DNA from: Pachyseris speciosa
Taxonomy: Eukaryota; Cnidaria; Anthozoa; Scleractinia; Pachyseridae
Length of the DNA stretch: 64,000 bases
Direction of reading: 5' to 3'
Assembly: GCA_016490735.1 (NCBI GenBank)
Contig: JAEMWC010000357.1
Coordinates: forward strand, 386,001 to 450,000
Shown here: one piece after another, positions 34,795 to 45,959 of the stretch
Position numbering within the stretch: the stretch's first letter is position 1
How the letters are laid out: each line of letters begins with the position of its first letter
Position numbers and translations under genes: made by a program
Notes under the pieces: model-generated
The model's input: the letters and a program-made list of their open reading frames with translations, nothing else
Told to the model about the DNA's origin: nothing
Databases searched by the model: none

Positions 34795-35345
34795 AAATTT
34801 GTGGTCCCAACAGATATTTAGAGGAAGCCCTTCGCCGTTAATGAGATTCCATTAACTGCGAAGTTTGCGGCTCCAAGAAATATTTAGAGGAAACCCTTCG
34901 CCGTTAATGAGATTCCATTTACTGCGAAATCTGTGGTTCCAACATATATTTAGAGGAAACCTTTTGCCGTTAACGAGATTCCATTTACTACGAAGTTTGT
35001 GGTCCCAACATATCTTTAGAGGAAACCCTTCGCCGTTAATGAGATTCCATTAACTGCGAAGTTCGTGGTTCCAACATATATTTTATTATTTAGAGGAAAC
35101 CCTTCGCCGTTAATGAGATTCCATTTACTGCGAAATTTGTGGTCCCAACAAAGATTTAGAGGAAACCTTTCGCCGTTAATGAGATTCCATTTACTGCGAA
35201 ATTTGTGGTCCCAACAAATATTTAGAGGAAGCCCTTCGCCGCTAATGAGATTCCATTTACTGCGAAATTTGTGGTCCCAACATATATTTAGAGGAAAACC
35301 TTTCGCCGTTAATGACATTGCAATAACTGCGAAATTTTCCTTCGG
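34795..35345 (-). repeat. Second 66-bp satellite array, inverted, about 8 monomers
   Basis: The plus-strand unit contains TTTAGAGGAAACCCTTCGCC, GTTAATGAGATTCCATT, ACTGCGAA and TTTGTGGTCCCAACA. Its core TTCGCCGTTAATG-AGATTC-CATTAACTGCGAA is a 12-of-13 bp hairpin. Read on the minus strand it matches the core of the 31-34 kb array. The linkers are unrelated. Confidence 0.9.
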
Positions 35346-36650
35346 TATATAATAAAAGTATACTGATAAATGTTTTGGCGAAATTTTATTACATTTCTGT
35401 AGATAAAATTAACTGCAAAATTTTCATTTATATATATACCCTTTGGGGAGAGGAAAGGAAAGGAATTAGCCAATCAAACAATCGGAATTTTGCGGCTTCC
35501 AGAGGCCACAGAGGAGGAGGCCTTTCGTTTCCTTTCCACTCTCAAATCTTATCTCCCCCCTCCCCTCCCCCCCTCTCTCTTCCCAGCCTATTTTTAATAT
35601 CACATATCTTTGGTGTCATTTTTTGCCCTTTAATCTCGCTCTCCTCCACGTTTGCTTACGAAAGCTGGCAGCGTCCCGTAACCAGAAGTGCAAGGATTTG
35701 GGATTCCGGACCGCTTAGACACTTAAATGTATCGTTTCCATCGCTTGCGTAGCAGAGATTCTTGTCTTTTTTTGTCGTACTTCCTCATTCTCGAAAAGAT
35801 CTCTAATAACTGCTCCTGGTTGGATGGAGATTATGCCGTCATTAATTGCGTTTGGTTCATATCTCTTGGCATCGACGCTTTGAAGGCTAATGATACTTAC
35901 GACCAAAGACGATACTGCAGAGTTCTTCAGTAGCTATTCAGTGCCAATCACCATACCAGTAACCATAATCCCTTCGAAACAGCGCGAAAACATTTTTCGT
36001 GACATGGAATGACTTAATTTACTTAGCTCTTAACAATATTCGCTTAAGCTTTTATAATAAGAACGCAGTAATATATAGAACAAGGGGATTAGTGGTTTTT
36101 AGTAATTACCGCAAAACCATACGTTGGCATTACACAGGACGGGATGCAATAAAAGACATTTCAAGTTGACGATAATTGTACAGGGTGAAAGGGAACTCAA
36201 TACCGTGACAATAAAGACTAGTCATTCTTTTGGGTTACAGAAGATCTTACAAAAGGTACAATTTAACAAAGTGCAAGGAGGATTATTTCACGGTACATAA
36301 GAGTGGTGAGTAACTTTAACTTCAGTTAGTATTAGACGGAAATATCCCAATCCGACAGCTAGTGACACAATTAATGACGGTATCTCGCCTTTTTTATTTT
36401 CAATTTATATAATTAGTTTGACATCTAGCTTTAAGGGAGGTGGCTTAATTGATAAAGTTAGCGTTCCGAAAACAATGAAAGCCATAATAACTGAACCCTG
36501 CAAATGTTAATGAAAAATATATCAGTAATTGAACTGGATAGATAGTCATTTGGTTATATTTATGATTCTCATAAAATTTGGTGGCGGCTCACTCTAATAA
36601 GAGAGTAAAATATGCGGGTTGTTTGACGTCTTCGAAAGGAGTTATTTAGT
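35346..36650. other. No gene recognised
   Basis: A CCAAT motif (AGCCAATCAAACAATCGG, 35467-35484) and a pyrimidine-rich tract (35550-35585) lie here. ORFs are short and featureless. Confidence 0.4.
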
Positions 36651-36659
36651 TATATTTCA

Positions 36660-37265
36660 TACAAGAAGCGAAAACTTAAGGTTGTGTTTGATGTAAATGG
36701 TTACGAAATGAAGCATTAGCGTGCCACGAAACTGAAACGTAAGTAGCATTGCGGAAAGAATATTAAGGTAAATTCCCCTGATTTGTCTTAGACTGGGCTT
36801 ACGGGTTGTAAAGTTTGATGATTGAGTCCATTTAACACTCACTAGGTAACGAACAGTCAGTCACGGTGTTCCCCTACAATCCATAGCGGCTATCAGATAA
36901 CAAGTACTGAAACAAGCATTGCGCTAGTTCAGTTAAAATAGGATCGATGATGATGATGATGACGATGATGATAACTTTATTTAACGAGGGTACATTACAG
37001 TGATCCCGGTGACGCAAACGTTAAAGAATGTCTACCAAATGTCTACCACCTTGACGAATGTGTAACCTAACCCCTTAAATGGTTTTTTTTTTTTTGTTTT
37101 TTTTGGTTTTAAATTCTTATTTTTTCCGGAACCATCCGTAAAGGAAAGTGGCAATTAGGTCATCGTTGACATCACCTCATCCGCCGGTTCCAAAACATTT
37201 TTCCCGTCACGTTTCTCTACCCAATAAGTGGTGCTCCGATTTGCAATCCTAAAGGATTCTCCCCC
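36660..37265. repeat. Dispersed duplicated block, copy 2
   Basis: Diverged match to 29600-30330, same orientation. It is interrupted by a GATGAT microsatellite and LINE-tail-like segment at 36945-37015. Confidence 0.65.
36945..37015 (-). mobile_element. LINE-like 3' tail with (GAT)n
   Basis: GATGATGATGATGATGACG is followed by ATAACTTTATTTAACGAGGG. On the minus strand this is AAATAAAGTTAT followed by a CAT-repeat tail. Confidence 0.45.
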
Positions 37266-37407
37266 GGCAAACTTTTTGCAAATGACAAACACTCTCTATG
37301 CCAATGTTTTAAAATCGTGTTGCCGGCTTTCTGTATATGTTGTCCAGAGGACAAACAGAAACACTTGAATTCTCACAAACGTAACATTATTTTGCAACTG
37401 TCATGCG

Positions 37408-37586
37408 CGCGGTCAAACGGCGAAAACTATCATCAACTATCATGCGATTTTTGAGCAGGTTCAAAGTGAATGATAGTTGATGATAGTCGATGATAGTGCA
37501 TGATAGTTCGTGTTCAAACGCGCGTGATAGTTAAAACTATCATCGATTATCATCAACTATCATTACCGTTTGAACGGGGCTTTAGA
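37408..37586. mobile_element. PIF/Harbinger-like fragment rich in ATGATAGT
   Basis: GGTCAAACGGCG on the left, dense AACTATCATCAACTATCAT and its reverse complement inside, and CCGTTTGAACGGGGCTTTA on the right. Same family as 54724-55433. The left outer terminus is missing. Confidence 0.65.
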
Positions 37587-37589
37587 CAA

Positions 37590-37925
37590 CGTGGGGCCCA
37601 TCATTATAAAGAGCCAGCTTGATCTCTTAGACTGTTAGCATTACATTTCTGGATAGTCGAGACCGAAAGCCATCAAATTTGCGCCGAGACTGAAGCGACC
37701 GAGCTGGGTTTCAGCCGGCAACTGTGATTTCACGCGCCTTACGTCTGACCAGAAAGAAATAGATGTGCCTAATAGGTGCATTCTGTTCACCTCGTTGCTT
37801 ACTTATAAGTTCGAAAGCTCCTACTTCTGGATGCGCCGTGCTGGTTTTCACTGACTATCGCAGAGTTCTTATCTCCGATGTCCAGCGCACATGAAACACA
37901 GCCTGGGTACTCTTTTTATTTTCGT
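37590..37925 (+). repeat. Duplicated block with TATA-like motif, copy 1
   Basis: Similar to 39805-40165. Shared stretches include GGGGCCCATCATTATAAA, GACTGAAGCGA, TTCGAAAGCTCCT, and CCAGCGCACATGAAACACAG followed by CCTGGGTA. ATTATAAAGAGCC resembles a TATA box. It could be a duplicated promoter or first exon, or simply a repeat; no ORF is conserved. Confidence 0.6.
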
Positions 37926-38316
37926 ATTCTAATATAGTCCGAAACAATTCTTTTTGGTAATGATAACAAAACAAAACCAAATTTAACAAAAAAAATTATA
38001 AGCATCTCCGAGGACTGATTATGTCTATTGATTAATTATAAGAAACAGAAAAAAGAGGAACTCGCCTCAGAATAATGTTATTTTGACATGATGCACACTG
38101 TATTAGCATACTGATGTGGTACTACAACGAACACATGTGTGTGCTGCCTGTATGTCTAACTTGCGCAGTCCAAAAGGAAGTTTCATGCTATTGGTCTAAG
38201 TCCCAGGAAGTTCACATGACACTGGGAATTAGTTTAGGCACTTGTATACGAGGCAGCAAATGCCAATTAAATGTTCAAGCAAGCAAATATAGACAACAAA
38301 GAATATAAAAGCAGGC

Positions 38317-38395
38317 AGCGATATACAACGCAGAATGGTTTTAAATTCTGTGTATTATATTTCGGCTGGCCAAACCAGCCTTCTTCAAATTGGCC
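38317..38395 (-). ncRNA. Hammerhead-like motif of a PLE remnant
   Basis: On the minus strand TGAAGAAGGCTGG is followed by TTTGG and CCAGCC (a perfect 6-bp stem II), then GAAATATAATACACAGAAT and a complementary ATTCTGCG...TATAT strand that could form stem III. The layout equals the PLE motifs at 18411 and 21069, but no PLE coding sequence adjoins. C3 of the core would be T. Confidence 0.4.
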
Positions 38396-38469
38396 GAGCG
38401 CGTAGCGCGAGGCTGATTTGAAATTACGAGCACGATTACCCCTGAATTGTACGACACGAAGTCCGATTA

Positions 38470-38785
38470 CCAATTAATTGTGTCAATAACAAAATGCAAG
38501 AAACTCTAGAGGTCAACTTTTTAAATTGTAAAATGTATTGTACAAAATAACCAACAGAAATTGTTGGTATTTTACAAAGCACTAAAATTGACAACTGACA
38601 CGACATGGCAGCCACTGCTCAACATACCCAAATAAGGTAACTGTGCGATTTGGCCTGTCCAATTACAAGTGTTTGTAATTGGACAGCTCAAATCGGACAG
38701 TTTGGACCGGAAGCAGTCAATTAAGACACAAATAAAGGCTGTTAAGAACCAATCACATTCGAGCATTTTGTTATTGACACAATTA
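38470..38785. mobile_element. MITE-like inverted repeat with TGTGTCAATAACAAAATGC ends
   Basis: TGTGTCAATAACAAAATGC (38480-38498) is inverted as GCATTTTGTTATTGACACA (38763-38781). Inside, 38641-38700 is itself a near-perfect fold-back. Confidence 0.65.
38641..38700. repeat. 60-bp fold-back hairpin
   Basis: CTGTGCGATTTG...CTGTCCAATTACAA, loop GTGT, TTGTAATTGGACAG...CAAATCGGACAG. Only one mismatch in the outer stem and one short internal loop. Confidence 0.8.
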
Positions 38786-39445
38786 ACAGCATAACATACT
38801 AAAATAAAAATAGTAGCAAAATAATAACACAAATTACTGACAAAATGCTACAACGAAGGGACGAAGGTATAAATTCGCACACCTATGAGGGTCTATCGCA
38901 CACTAACCTATGGCAGGTTGGTGGGCACAGAAATAAAGAGGGTTTATATACCCATCTTCGCTAAGATTATGAAGATTTGCTTCATCATAACAATATATGT
39001 AAAACCCTAGAAGAAATGGCATGGTATATCTAAATATAGAAATGCATGTGCATAAATCTGATAAATTCTTAGGAGAGAATTTAAAATAGCGGCAAGAGTC
39101 AACTTCATTACACAAACAGCCTAAGTTATAAACAACAAAACCTTTAAAGAAAGCGTGGTACGAAAATGAAAGTGAAACTTAATCCGTAATATACATTCAG
39201 TTCATCACTCGATCGCTTCAATTCTTATCATTTCAAATACTGGTATGATTAAAGCTACCTGTGTTCTAGTTTTATTTTTTTTTTTAGTTCGAAAGGCGGT
39301 GTGAAGAGGGCAAATTAAAATTGTATTGAAACCGTTGACAGTTGATTGCAGCAAGCACGATGAGCACAATTAAAGACTGAGAGGGCGGCATGATCACCTT
39401 TTGTCGCTAGTACTGGTCAGTAATACGTTGTGCAAGATTGTATAA

Positions 39446-39800
39446 ACGAGTAAGTAAGTAAGTAAGTAAGAACTTTATTAATGTGTCAAAATCGCTAGCA
39501 TACAATGTCTACTAATTGGGGACACCTAGCTACAATTAGTTATCAAGTGAATAAAATATGAAATATATGTACATGTGTATATGTTGAATAAACGGTGAGT
39601 CAGAGTGAGAAAATCCAGCTCATCAAGGCATTAATTAGTGTTAGTCAAACTAAACCTAAAGCACCCAAAATTATAACTGTAAATTCAAAACTTATCTGGC
39701 AAATTTGAGACTGGAGATAGTTCCTTCGCCTGCTCCTTAATTTGTTTTGGCGGATGCGACAAAGCTTATGCTTGCTCGTAGACCTTACTCTTAGAGAACG
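39446..39800 (-). mobile_element. LINE-like 3' end with (GTAA)n tail
   Basis: GAGTAAGTAAGTAAGTAAGT is followed by AAGAACTTTATTAATG. On the minus strand this reads AATAAAGTTC then the TTAC repeat. Upstream on the minus strand a broken frame gives HPPKQIKEQAKELSPVSNLP, compatible with a degraded ORF2 tail but not diagnostic. Confidence 0.4.
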
Positions 39801-39804
39801 CGGG

Positions 39805-40165
39805 CTGGGGCCCATCATTATAAACAGTTATAAAGCGCAGGCTTGCATCAGGTTTGCTTTCATGGACTGTTAGCAGTCCATTTCTGAATAGTCGAGGCCA
39901 AATTAAAGTAAACAAAAGATTGGTGAGACTGAAGCGAGCGAGCTCGGCTGGGTTTCAGCATTTTCACGCGCCTTTAATTTCGTCTAACCAGAAACAAATA
40001 GCTAGAAATACCCTTCTAATAGCTGCACTCTGTTGACCTCGTGGCTTCTAGTTCGAAAGCTCCTGTTTCCAGATATGCCATGCCAGTTTTCACTAGCACA
40101 TAGAACTTTTACTCTCCGACGGATGCCCAGCGCACATGAAACACAGCCTGGGTATTCTTTTATCT
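39805..40165 (+). repeat. Duplicated block with TATA-like motif, copy 2
   Basis: About 2.2 kb downstream of its partner at 37590-37925. GTTATAAAGCGCAGGC is in the position of the TATA-like motif of copy 1. Diverged by indels. Confidence 0.6.
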
Positions 40166-40693
40166 AAAGTTACTAAGTAAGCTCCATGTTGAGCTCTTCA
40201 AATCTTAACTTCATATGTTAGGTGCTCGACAAATTAACTTTGATATTCCAGACTCAAGCAAAGCTCTCTTTTGACATGCTTTTCGACCGAAATTTGTAGC
40301 CGGTCCTTAGAAAAATACATTGAAAAAGCTTACTTATTTTCCTGCAGTCAAGCAGAGCGATATAACGTTCGCGTCTCCTGTTATTACTTCTTTTTCTTTG
40401 CAATTTCAACGCACAAAAAACTAACTGACTGGTTTACTAGATCATGTGACCTAATACATGTATTGTGCATCCCTGAAATTCTGTTTGTTGGGCGAACATT
40501 CGGTCACGGCGTCACAGGCTTCTCGGGACACTTCCCAGTGTTTACACGATGAAATATTCCCCCAAACTGTCGAGTAATTATTAGACGCTTACGGACGTAA
40601 CCTTTAACTGGTTTTACGTAAAATTTGAACCTCGCTTACGTTTAGTTTAGAGGTTCGGGTGTGGGCGCCGATTCTCCCGAGTTTTCCCTTCTG

Positions 40694-41140
40694 TTTCAAA
40701 CTACCTTACTATGGGAAATTAATGATGCACTTTAACAACGGCGAAGAAAATTGACGTTGCACAAAATAATCGCGAATTTTCCAAAAGTTAGGTTAACATA
40801 CATCAAATTAACGCGAAATTTTTGAAAAAAAATTAACTTTATTTTACGCGAATTTGCTGCAACACAAACGTCTCAAAAGCCGTAAATCGATCTAGAGAGC
40901 TATCCCCTGGGGGAAACGGATCAATACGAAGGCCAGTCGAAAGACATTTTCGGAACTCAATGCTTAAAGAAGAACTGTCAGATAGTGAAATAAAGGTGCT
41001 GTAAAAAAACAACGATGTAAAATATTGTGATTTAAATTAACATTGACCTAAATTAGGATGAATTAAATTAACGCGATTTTTTTTTTAAATCGCGTTAATA
41101 AAGTGCATCGTTAATTTCCTATAATAAGGTAGGTTTGAAA
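40694..41140. mobile_element. MITE with TTTCAAAC-TACCTTA termini
   Basis: The left end TTTCAAACTACCTTACTATG and the right end ATAATAAGGTAGGTTTGAAA are inverted repeats that continue inward through GGAAATTAATGATGCACTTT, at least 40 bp in total. The inside has repeated AATTAACGCGA-type motifs and is non-coding. Confidence 0.75.
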
Positions 41141-41670
41141 TAAGTTTCATTACTTCATGTAATTTCTTGTTAAAGGGAAAAGGGGCTGAGGCGGATCGGA
41201 TCTACTTCTGACCTGTTTCAGGCCATAGGCTCCTTCCAGCGAAAATATATGCGGATAGATAGTACTCGTCCGCAAAAAAAAACGTCCCGACTTTTTTTGT
41301 AATAATTCGGTACTACTTGTAAACAAAACTATTTTTAAAGAACTTAAGTATCGAACTAATATATTTGTTTTAATTGAAAAGAAATCAATTTTGATCAATA
41401 ATGTGTTCAAGGTTGGCAGCGGAAAAAAGGAAAGTGTTGCGATTGAAATCAACTCTTATAACTCCTACCACTCGATAGTTAAGCAGTAACTGCCTCACCT
41501 TGAATCAGTGAAGTCTACACCGGTAGAGATTTAACAGCCCGTAATTATTGTTTAAACTTTTCTTAAATCAACCGATTAACCGTGAACTGTCTCAGTGTGC
41601 ATATGTTTAACAGGCAGACGCACAAGAAGCTAGTCACGACAAATAACTTTCAAGTCAGCGAATACTGACA

Positions 41671-41956
41671 AACAATTATTCACCGAAGTGGAGGTGAATA
41701 GTGGTGGATGCGGCGAGGTAAATATCCACCACTTTCACCGACACTGAGGTGAATAATTGTTTTAGTATATACCACACAAGCTGAATAGTTAGCGGACTAA
41801 AACATTGCTTTATGTGTGACAATATACCGACAAGCGGTCGGAAATTGTAAAATCTCGCGCGCCGACTGCTCGGAGGTCAATAGTACTTGCTAATCACCTC
41901 CGAGTTAACCAATCAGAGCGCGCGAAAAAGTACCATTCACTTGTGTGGTATTATAT
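41671..41956. mobile_element. Two adjoining fold-back MITE units
   Basis: Unit 1 (41671-41763): AACAATTATTCACC inverted as GGTGAATAATTGTT. Unit 2 (41765-41956): TATACCACACAAG inverted as CTTGTGTGGTATTATA, with ACCAATCAGAGCGCGCG inside. The shared edge suggests one composite element. Confidence 0.65.
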
Positions 41957-43265
41957 GTGATATTCATACTTTCCTTTTGTTTATTTATTTATTTATTTGT
42001 ATGTTTTTTATGTATAATTACTCAAGGTAATTTGGAACTAACACAATAACCAGCTTTTTGTCCTTCCTTAGTAACATTGAAAACTCAGTCTCAGACATTG
42101 AATAGGTCTAAATAAGATGTAATGACAAGTTAAAAACGGTATGAAATAAACAGTCATCAGCATGATGTAAGCACCATTGTTTTGTACTTACCGCGTTGTA
42201 TTGTTCTGCATTGGAGGGTTAGCCTGGTGTCTGCTCCGTGTGCCTTGCAGATTGTTATTCTGCGTGAGGAATGCAAAATCACAAGTGTCTCTTTCTTTTT
42301 TTAATAATCTGATTTGTTTTTTCGAGGGTGAATGTGGTTCTTACGTAAAGGTCGGTCCATCGAAATGTTCAGCCTTGTGCAAGCTGTAGTGAAAATGGTT
42401 GAATTGAAATAAGCCAATACATTAGATCCGAATTAGTTTCCACAAACACGTGGTTAAATAAGAAATAAGTTAACACTGTGGCTTCTACAAGTAATTTTCA
42501 GTTTCTCGTGTGATTTTGGCACAAATGATTTGAGTTTATATAGCGTATGAGTTTATGTAGTGGATATGCCTTTCCCAGTTACAGTATATAAGGTTAAACA
42601 TTATGCTTCTGAGGAAAGGATACTCCTAACTTTATATATTAGCTATCTTGAAAGACCCACTCTTTGGGTTAGCTCCATGTGGTCACTTCTCCAACTTGAG
42701 TTTCATAAACCATACTTAGCAAACAACTGGCGACTCAAAGCCGGGTCGGACGTGTGTCTTAAGACGAACCAATCTTCCAGGCCTTCGGATGGCTGACGGC
42801 TCCAGTGGGGCATCGACTGCTGACGATATTTGCTCTCAGTCTTCTTTGCCATAGTGTTCCCTGCAGATACGAGGCATAGTCGGCTGTGACTTGTTGTATT
42901 ACAGTGAATATTCAGTCCGTATCGGTACATTGAACTTAGTTTATATTTTCTACCAATTCACAGTCACACCGCGTTGAATATGTTGAATGGGGATAAATTG
43001 TGTTCTGACGACATATGGAAACAGAAAGACTCAAGTCTCACCTGTTCAAACGTTCTTGCATGCCTTAGCGTTACCTGTTCAAATTAAACTACGGAAATGC
43101 TGAATATTTGAAACCACCCATTCTAGAATTGGTTCTAGAATCCGTTAATATGCTGTAACCCGACTAGGAAATGGGCGACCTCCTTAGCTGTCACTGTTAC
43201 ACAAGTAGATTGAAATCTATAACTATACTGTACCTTATAACTTTGAAATTCTACACAGAGCCAAA
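41957..43265. other. No gene recognised
   Basis: Short ORFs only (for example 42177-42389 and 42560-42796), with no motifs and no similarity between frames. Confidence 0.4.
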
Positions 43266-43269
43266 CCAT

Positions 43270-43705
43270 AAAAGAAAATTAAAGAAAGATGTCACTATAC
43301 AGAGCTTAAGAAGATTCAGTAATTTATAGCAATTAAGACACACCATATTTGAATCAGTTAAAGTGAACAAATTACTGAGTGCATTGGCAAGACAGTGGGC
43401 ATTTCTTATAATTAACAAGTGTTTCGAGAGCCTAGTGTTTATGTTGTCGGTTGATAACAGTTCTAAAGTTGAGGCCGTTGGACTAACTAAAAGATGTTTC
43501 CCTTGAGTGATTTTACAGCTTGCAATAGCAGATCGTCAAGTTATTGTTATTCTTAATGCCGTGTGTAAGTTGAAGGTCAAATGAAAGTGAATGAATGCTG
43601 TATTTCAGCTGTATCGATAGATGAATTGTGGCTACAGTCTAATTCGATTTGATTCTTTCTTGGAATAAACTTGTATCGTATCGTATCGGTATCGTATCAT
43701 CCATC
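43270..43705 (+). repeat. Highly diverged solo copy of the 0.7 kb monomer
   Basis: The same succession of landmarks as the tandem monomers in copies A and B: CACCATATTTGAATCAGT, GGTTGATAACAGTTC, GACTAACTAAAAGATG, TTTTACAGCTTGCAATAGC and TAATTCGATTTGATTC. It ends with GGAATAAACTTGTATCGTAT, a polyadenylation-like signal plus a CGTAT microsatellite, as a retroposon 3' end would. Confidence 0.6.
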
Positions 43706-45277
43706 CATCCATTGGGGCCCCCAAAAATTGCGTTTTATCTGCTCATTCGTGGACTAGATATATTGTGAGCGACCACGCATTTGAATTAACACAACAAAGA
43801 GAACGAGAGAGGTCATATCAATATATATGGAGGAACGATTGAATGGCTAATGTCAGTATTTATTTTTTAGTCCTAATTTAGAAATGAACATAAGCAGTCA
43901 TCCGTGTGCCGTCTGTTTTGTTATGAAAATTATTAAACTAGATCTTATTCTCTGTTGCGATCGCTGAGAACTGCGTATTGAGAGAGCTCTTTCCTATCGC
44001 TTATTAGTACAGTACCGTAGATATGAAGGTATATTTGGAGGAATAATCAATGTTTTGTTTTAACGGTTTAAATTCGTATGCTCAGAGTGCTGAAAACTGC
44101 ACGATAAACAACAAAACGGTCCCAGTCCTTGGGTTGCCGCAGACCCACAGACATATCCCAAAAATAATATGAATATGTACAAGCATAGTTGATGTCCTTA
44201 TAGGATTTTGAAAATAAATTATGTAGTTCGTATGATCTATGGTACAAGCAACAGATCATACACTTTTGCGATATTTTTCTGCGACAAAGTATAATTAGCG
44301 AACAAATAAATTTACTGCACCGTGTTTCTCGTGCATCTATTTTTTTTTTAATTTCTCTCGGCCATTCTCAGTGACATCAACATTTGAATCTTGAAAAACG
44401 TAAAGCCTCAACACAGGTGTTCTAACACGAGAAATAAGATAAAAGCATGACAAGACCACAAAAAGAATGGTTTTATTCTTTTTGAGTGTTTGGAAATCCT
44501 ACAAAACGCGAAGTACAAGTGTTTGAAATAACCTCTGCTGCAAATGGCACCAAAAATATATTATTCCCATTCAGATATAACAGAGAATGAGAGTTAAAGC
44601 ACTCCTGCTTCTGCTTTAAATAGTAACAAGAGGCTACAATAAGCCTAAACCCGGGCTTGCAAAAAACAGTATTGTATCCCTAACTTAGTGCTAAACAAAA
44701 GAATAGAGGGAAGTCTGTCTTTCTTACATCGGACGCATTGTGTTTAGCTTGTGTTGGAGTCTATTTCTTTAGACCCCTATCAACATATATTCCTCTAAAA
44801 AACAGCTCAACCATTGAGAACAATAATTTTTAACACTTGTAAAAAATATTTCTAAAAGAACAAGAAAAAGAGAAACAGAAAAAATAAAGCCCGTGATATA
44901 TACCACTAACAGACATCGAACTAAGCACACTTGTTTTCGCTTCGATGGATAATTGTTTGAGAAAGGAAACGCTTATCGAACGATGTAGGATTTTTTCGCA
45001 TAAATGTGAATGGAGTCTCGGTGAAATGTGAGTAGAAAATTAATTAGCAGAGTGAAACTGTTTACAAATACGTCAATCCAGGGTCATTTGAAACACAAGA
45101 AAGGAACGTTTCTGGACAGTTTCAAGGGACGCTAGTATAGTACATTTGTAAAAACTAATCGCTTATCATTCAAAAATTAAAGTCCAGAAATTAAAATAGT
45201 AAATTAACTACCTGTCAAAGTCTCAGGGGTGTATGATATCCCGTACTTGAGTTATTCAACAAAATGTACATCTCAAT
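43706..45277. other. No gene recognised
   Basis: AT-rich, with only short ORFs. No repeat structure stands out. Confidence 0.4.
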
Positions 45278-45470
45278 GGAGCGGATACGGGGAACACGGC
45301 AGTCCATCTGGAGTTAAATTTTGGTCATGTTAAAAGCTTTCTTCTCGCTGTTGAACTTGCAAACATTCGTATAGACACTTGTCTTAACATATTAGTTGTT
45401 CAGACTTCAAAGACACAAGGTGAATCGACGTTTTCCGATACGTGACAACAAGTATCATTCTTGCTGTTGA
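45278..45470 (+). repeat. Direct repeat flanking a MITE, copy 1
   Basis: GAACACGGCAGTCCATCTGG through GTGACAACAAGTATCATTC repeats at 45655-45845, about 377 bp downstream, with about one change per ten bases. Confidence 0.8.
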
Positions 45471-45527
45471 TAAGAGATTTATACTTCCGAATCACTCGGC
45501 CGTGAAAGGTCAAACTCCCTTTGTCTG

Positions 45528-45632
45528 TAGTCTCTAATTTTTGGCGCTCCCCTCGCGTCGCGTCTCCTCGCAACTTCGCGCGCGCACGTGTCTTTCGCCC
45601 GCCCCACAATCCATCGCCAAAATTAGAGACTA
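45528..45632. mobile_element. 105-bp MITE with TAGTCTCTAATTTT termini
   Basis: TAGTCTCTAATTTTTGGCG inverted as CGCCAAAATTAGAGACTA. GC-rich centre (CGCGTCGCGTCTCC, CGCGCGCGCACG). It lies between the two direct repeats. Confidence 0.8.
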
Positions 45633-45654
45633 CTCGCAGTCTACTGAAGCAGAC

Positions 45655-45845
45655 ACGAGGAAACACGGCAGTCCATCTGGAGTTAAGGTTACTCATGTTA
45701 AAAGCTTTCTTCTCGCCGTTGAACTTGCAATCATTCGCATAGACACTTCTCTTAACATATTGTTTGTTCAGACTTCAAAAGCCACAAGGTGAATCGACAT
45801 TTCCCCATACGTGACAACACGCATCACTGTTGTTAAAAATAGTTA
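45655..45845 (+). repeat. Direct repeat flanking a MITE, copy 2
   Basis: Partner of 45278-45470. Confidence 0.8.
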
Positions 45846-45924
45846 GCGCTTGCGCAGCAACGCCGGAAGTGCCCTTTGTGGATGATACTCGACGACGAAA
45901 AAGAAGAACCGTCGGTAGTTTAAG

Positions 45925-45959
45925 ACCCGGGCGCCGCGCGAGACGCGCGCAGCCCGGGT
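45925..45959. repeat. GC-only hairpin
   Basis: ACCCGGGC...CGCGCG, AGA loop, CGCGCG...GCCCGGGT. 35 bp, very stable if single-stranded. The next 10 bases are AT-rich. Confidence 0.7.

Noticed and set aside
31125..35345. CRISPR-like appearance (conserved hairpin repeat, variable linkers)
   Set aside because: Linkers are a handful of recurring variants, not unique spacers, and the context is eukaryotic satellite DNA.
34865..35352. ORFs with a repeated FRGNPSPLMRFHLLRN motif on both strands
   Set aside because: Same artefact of a 66-bp repeat.
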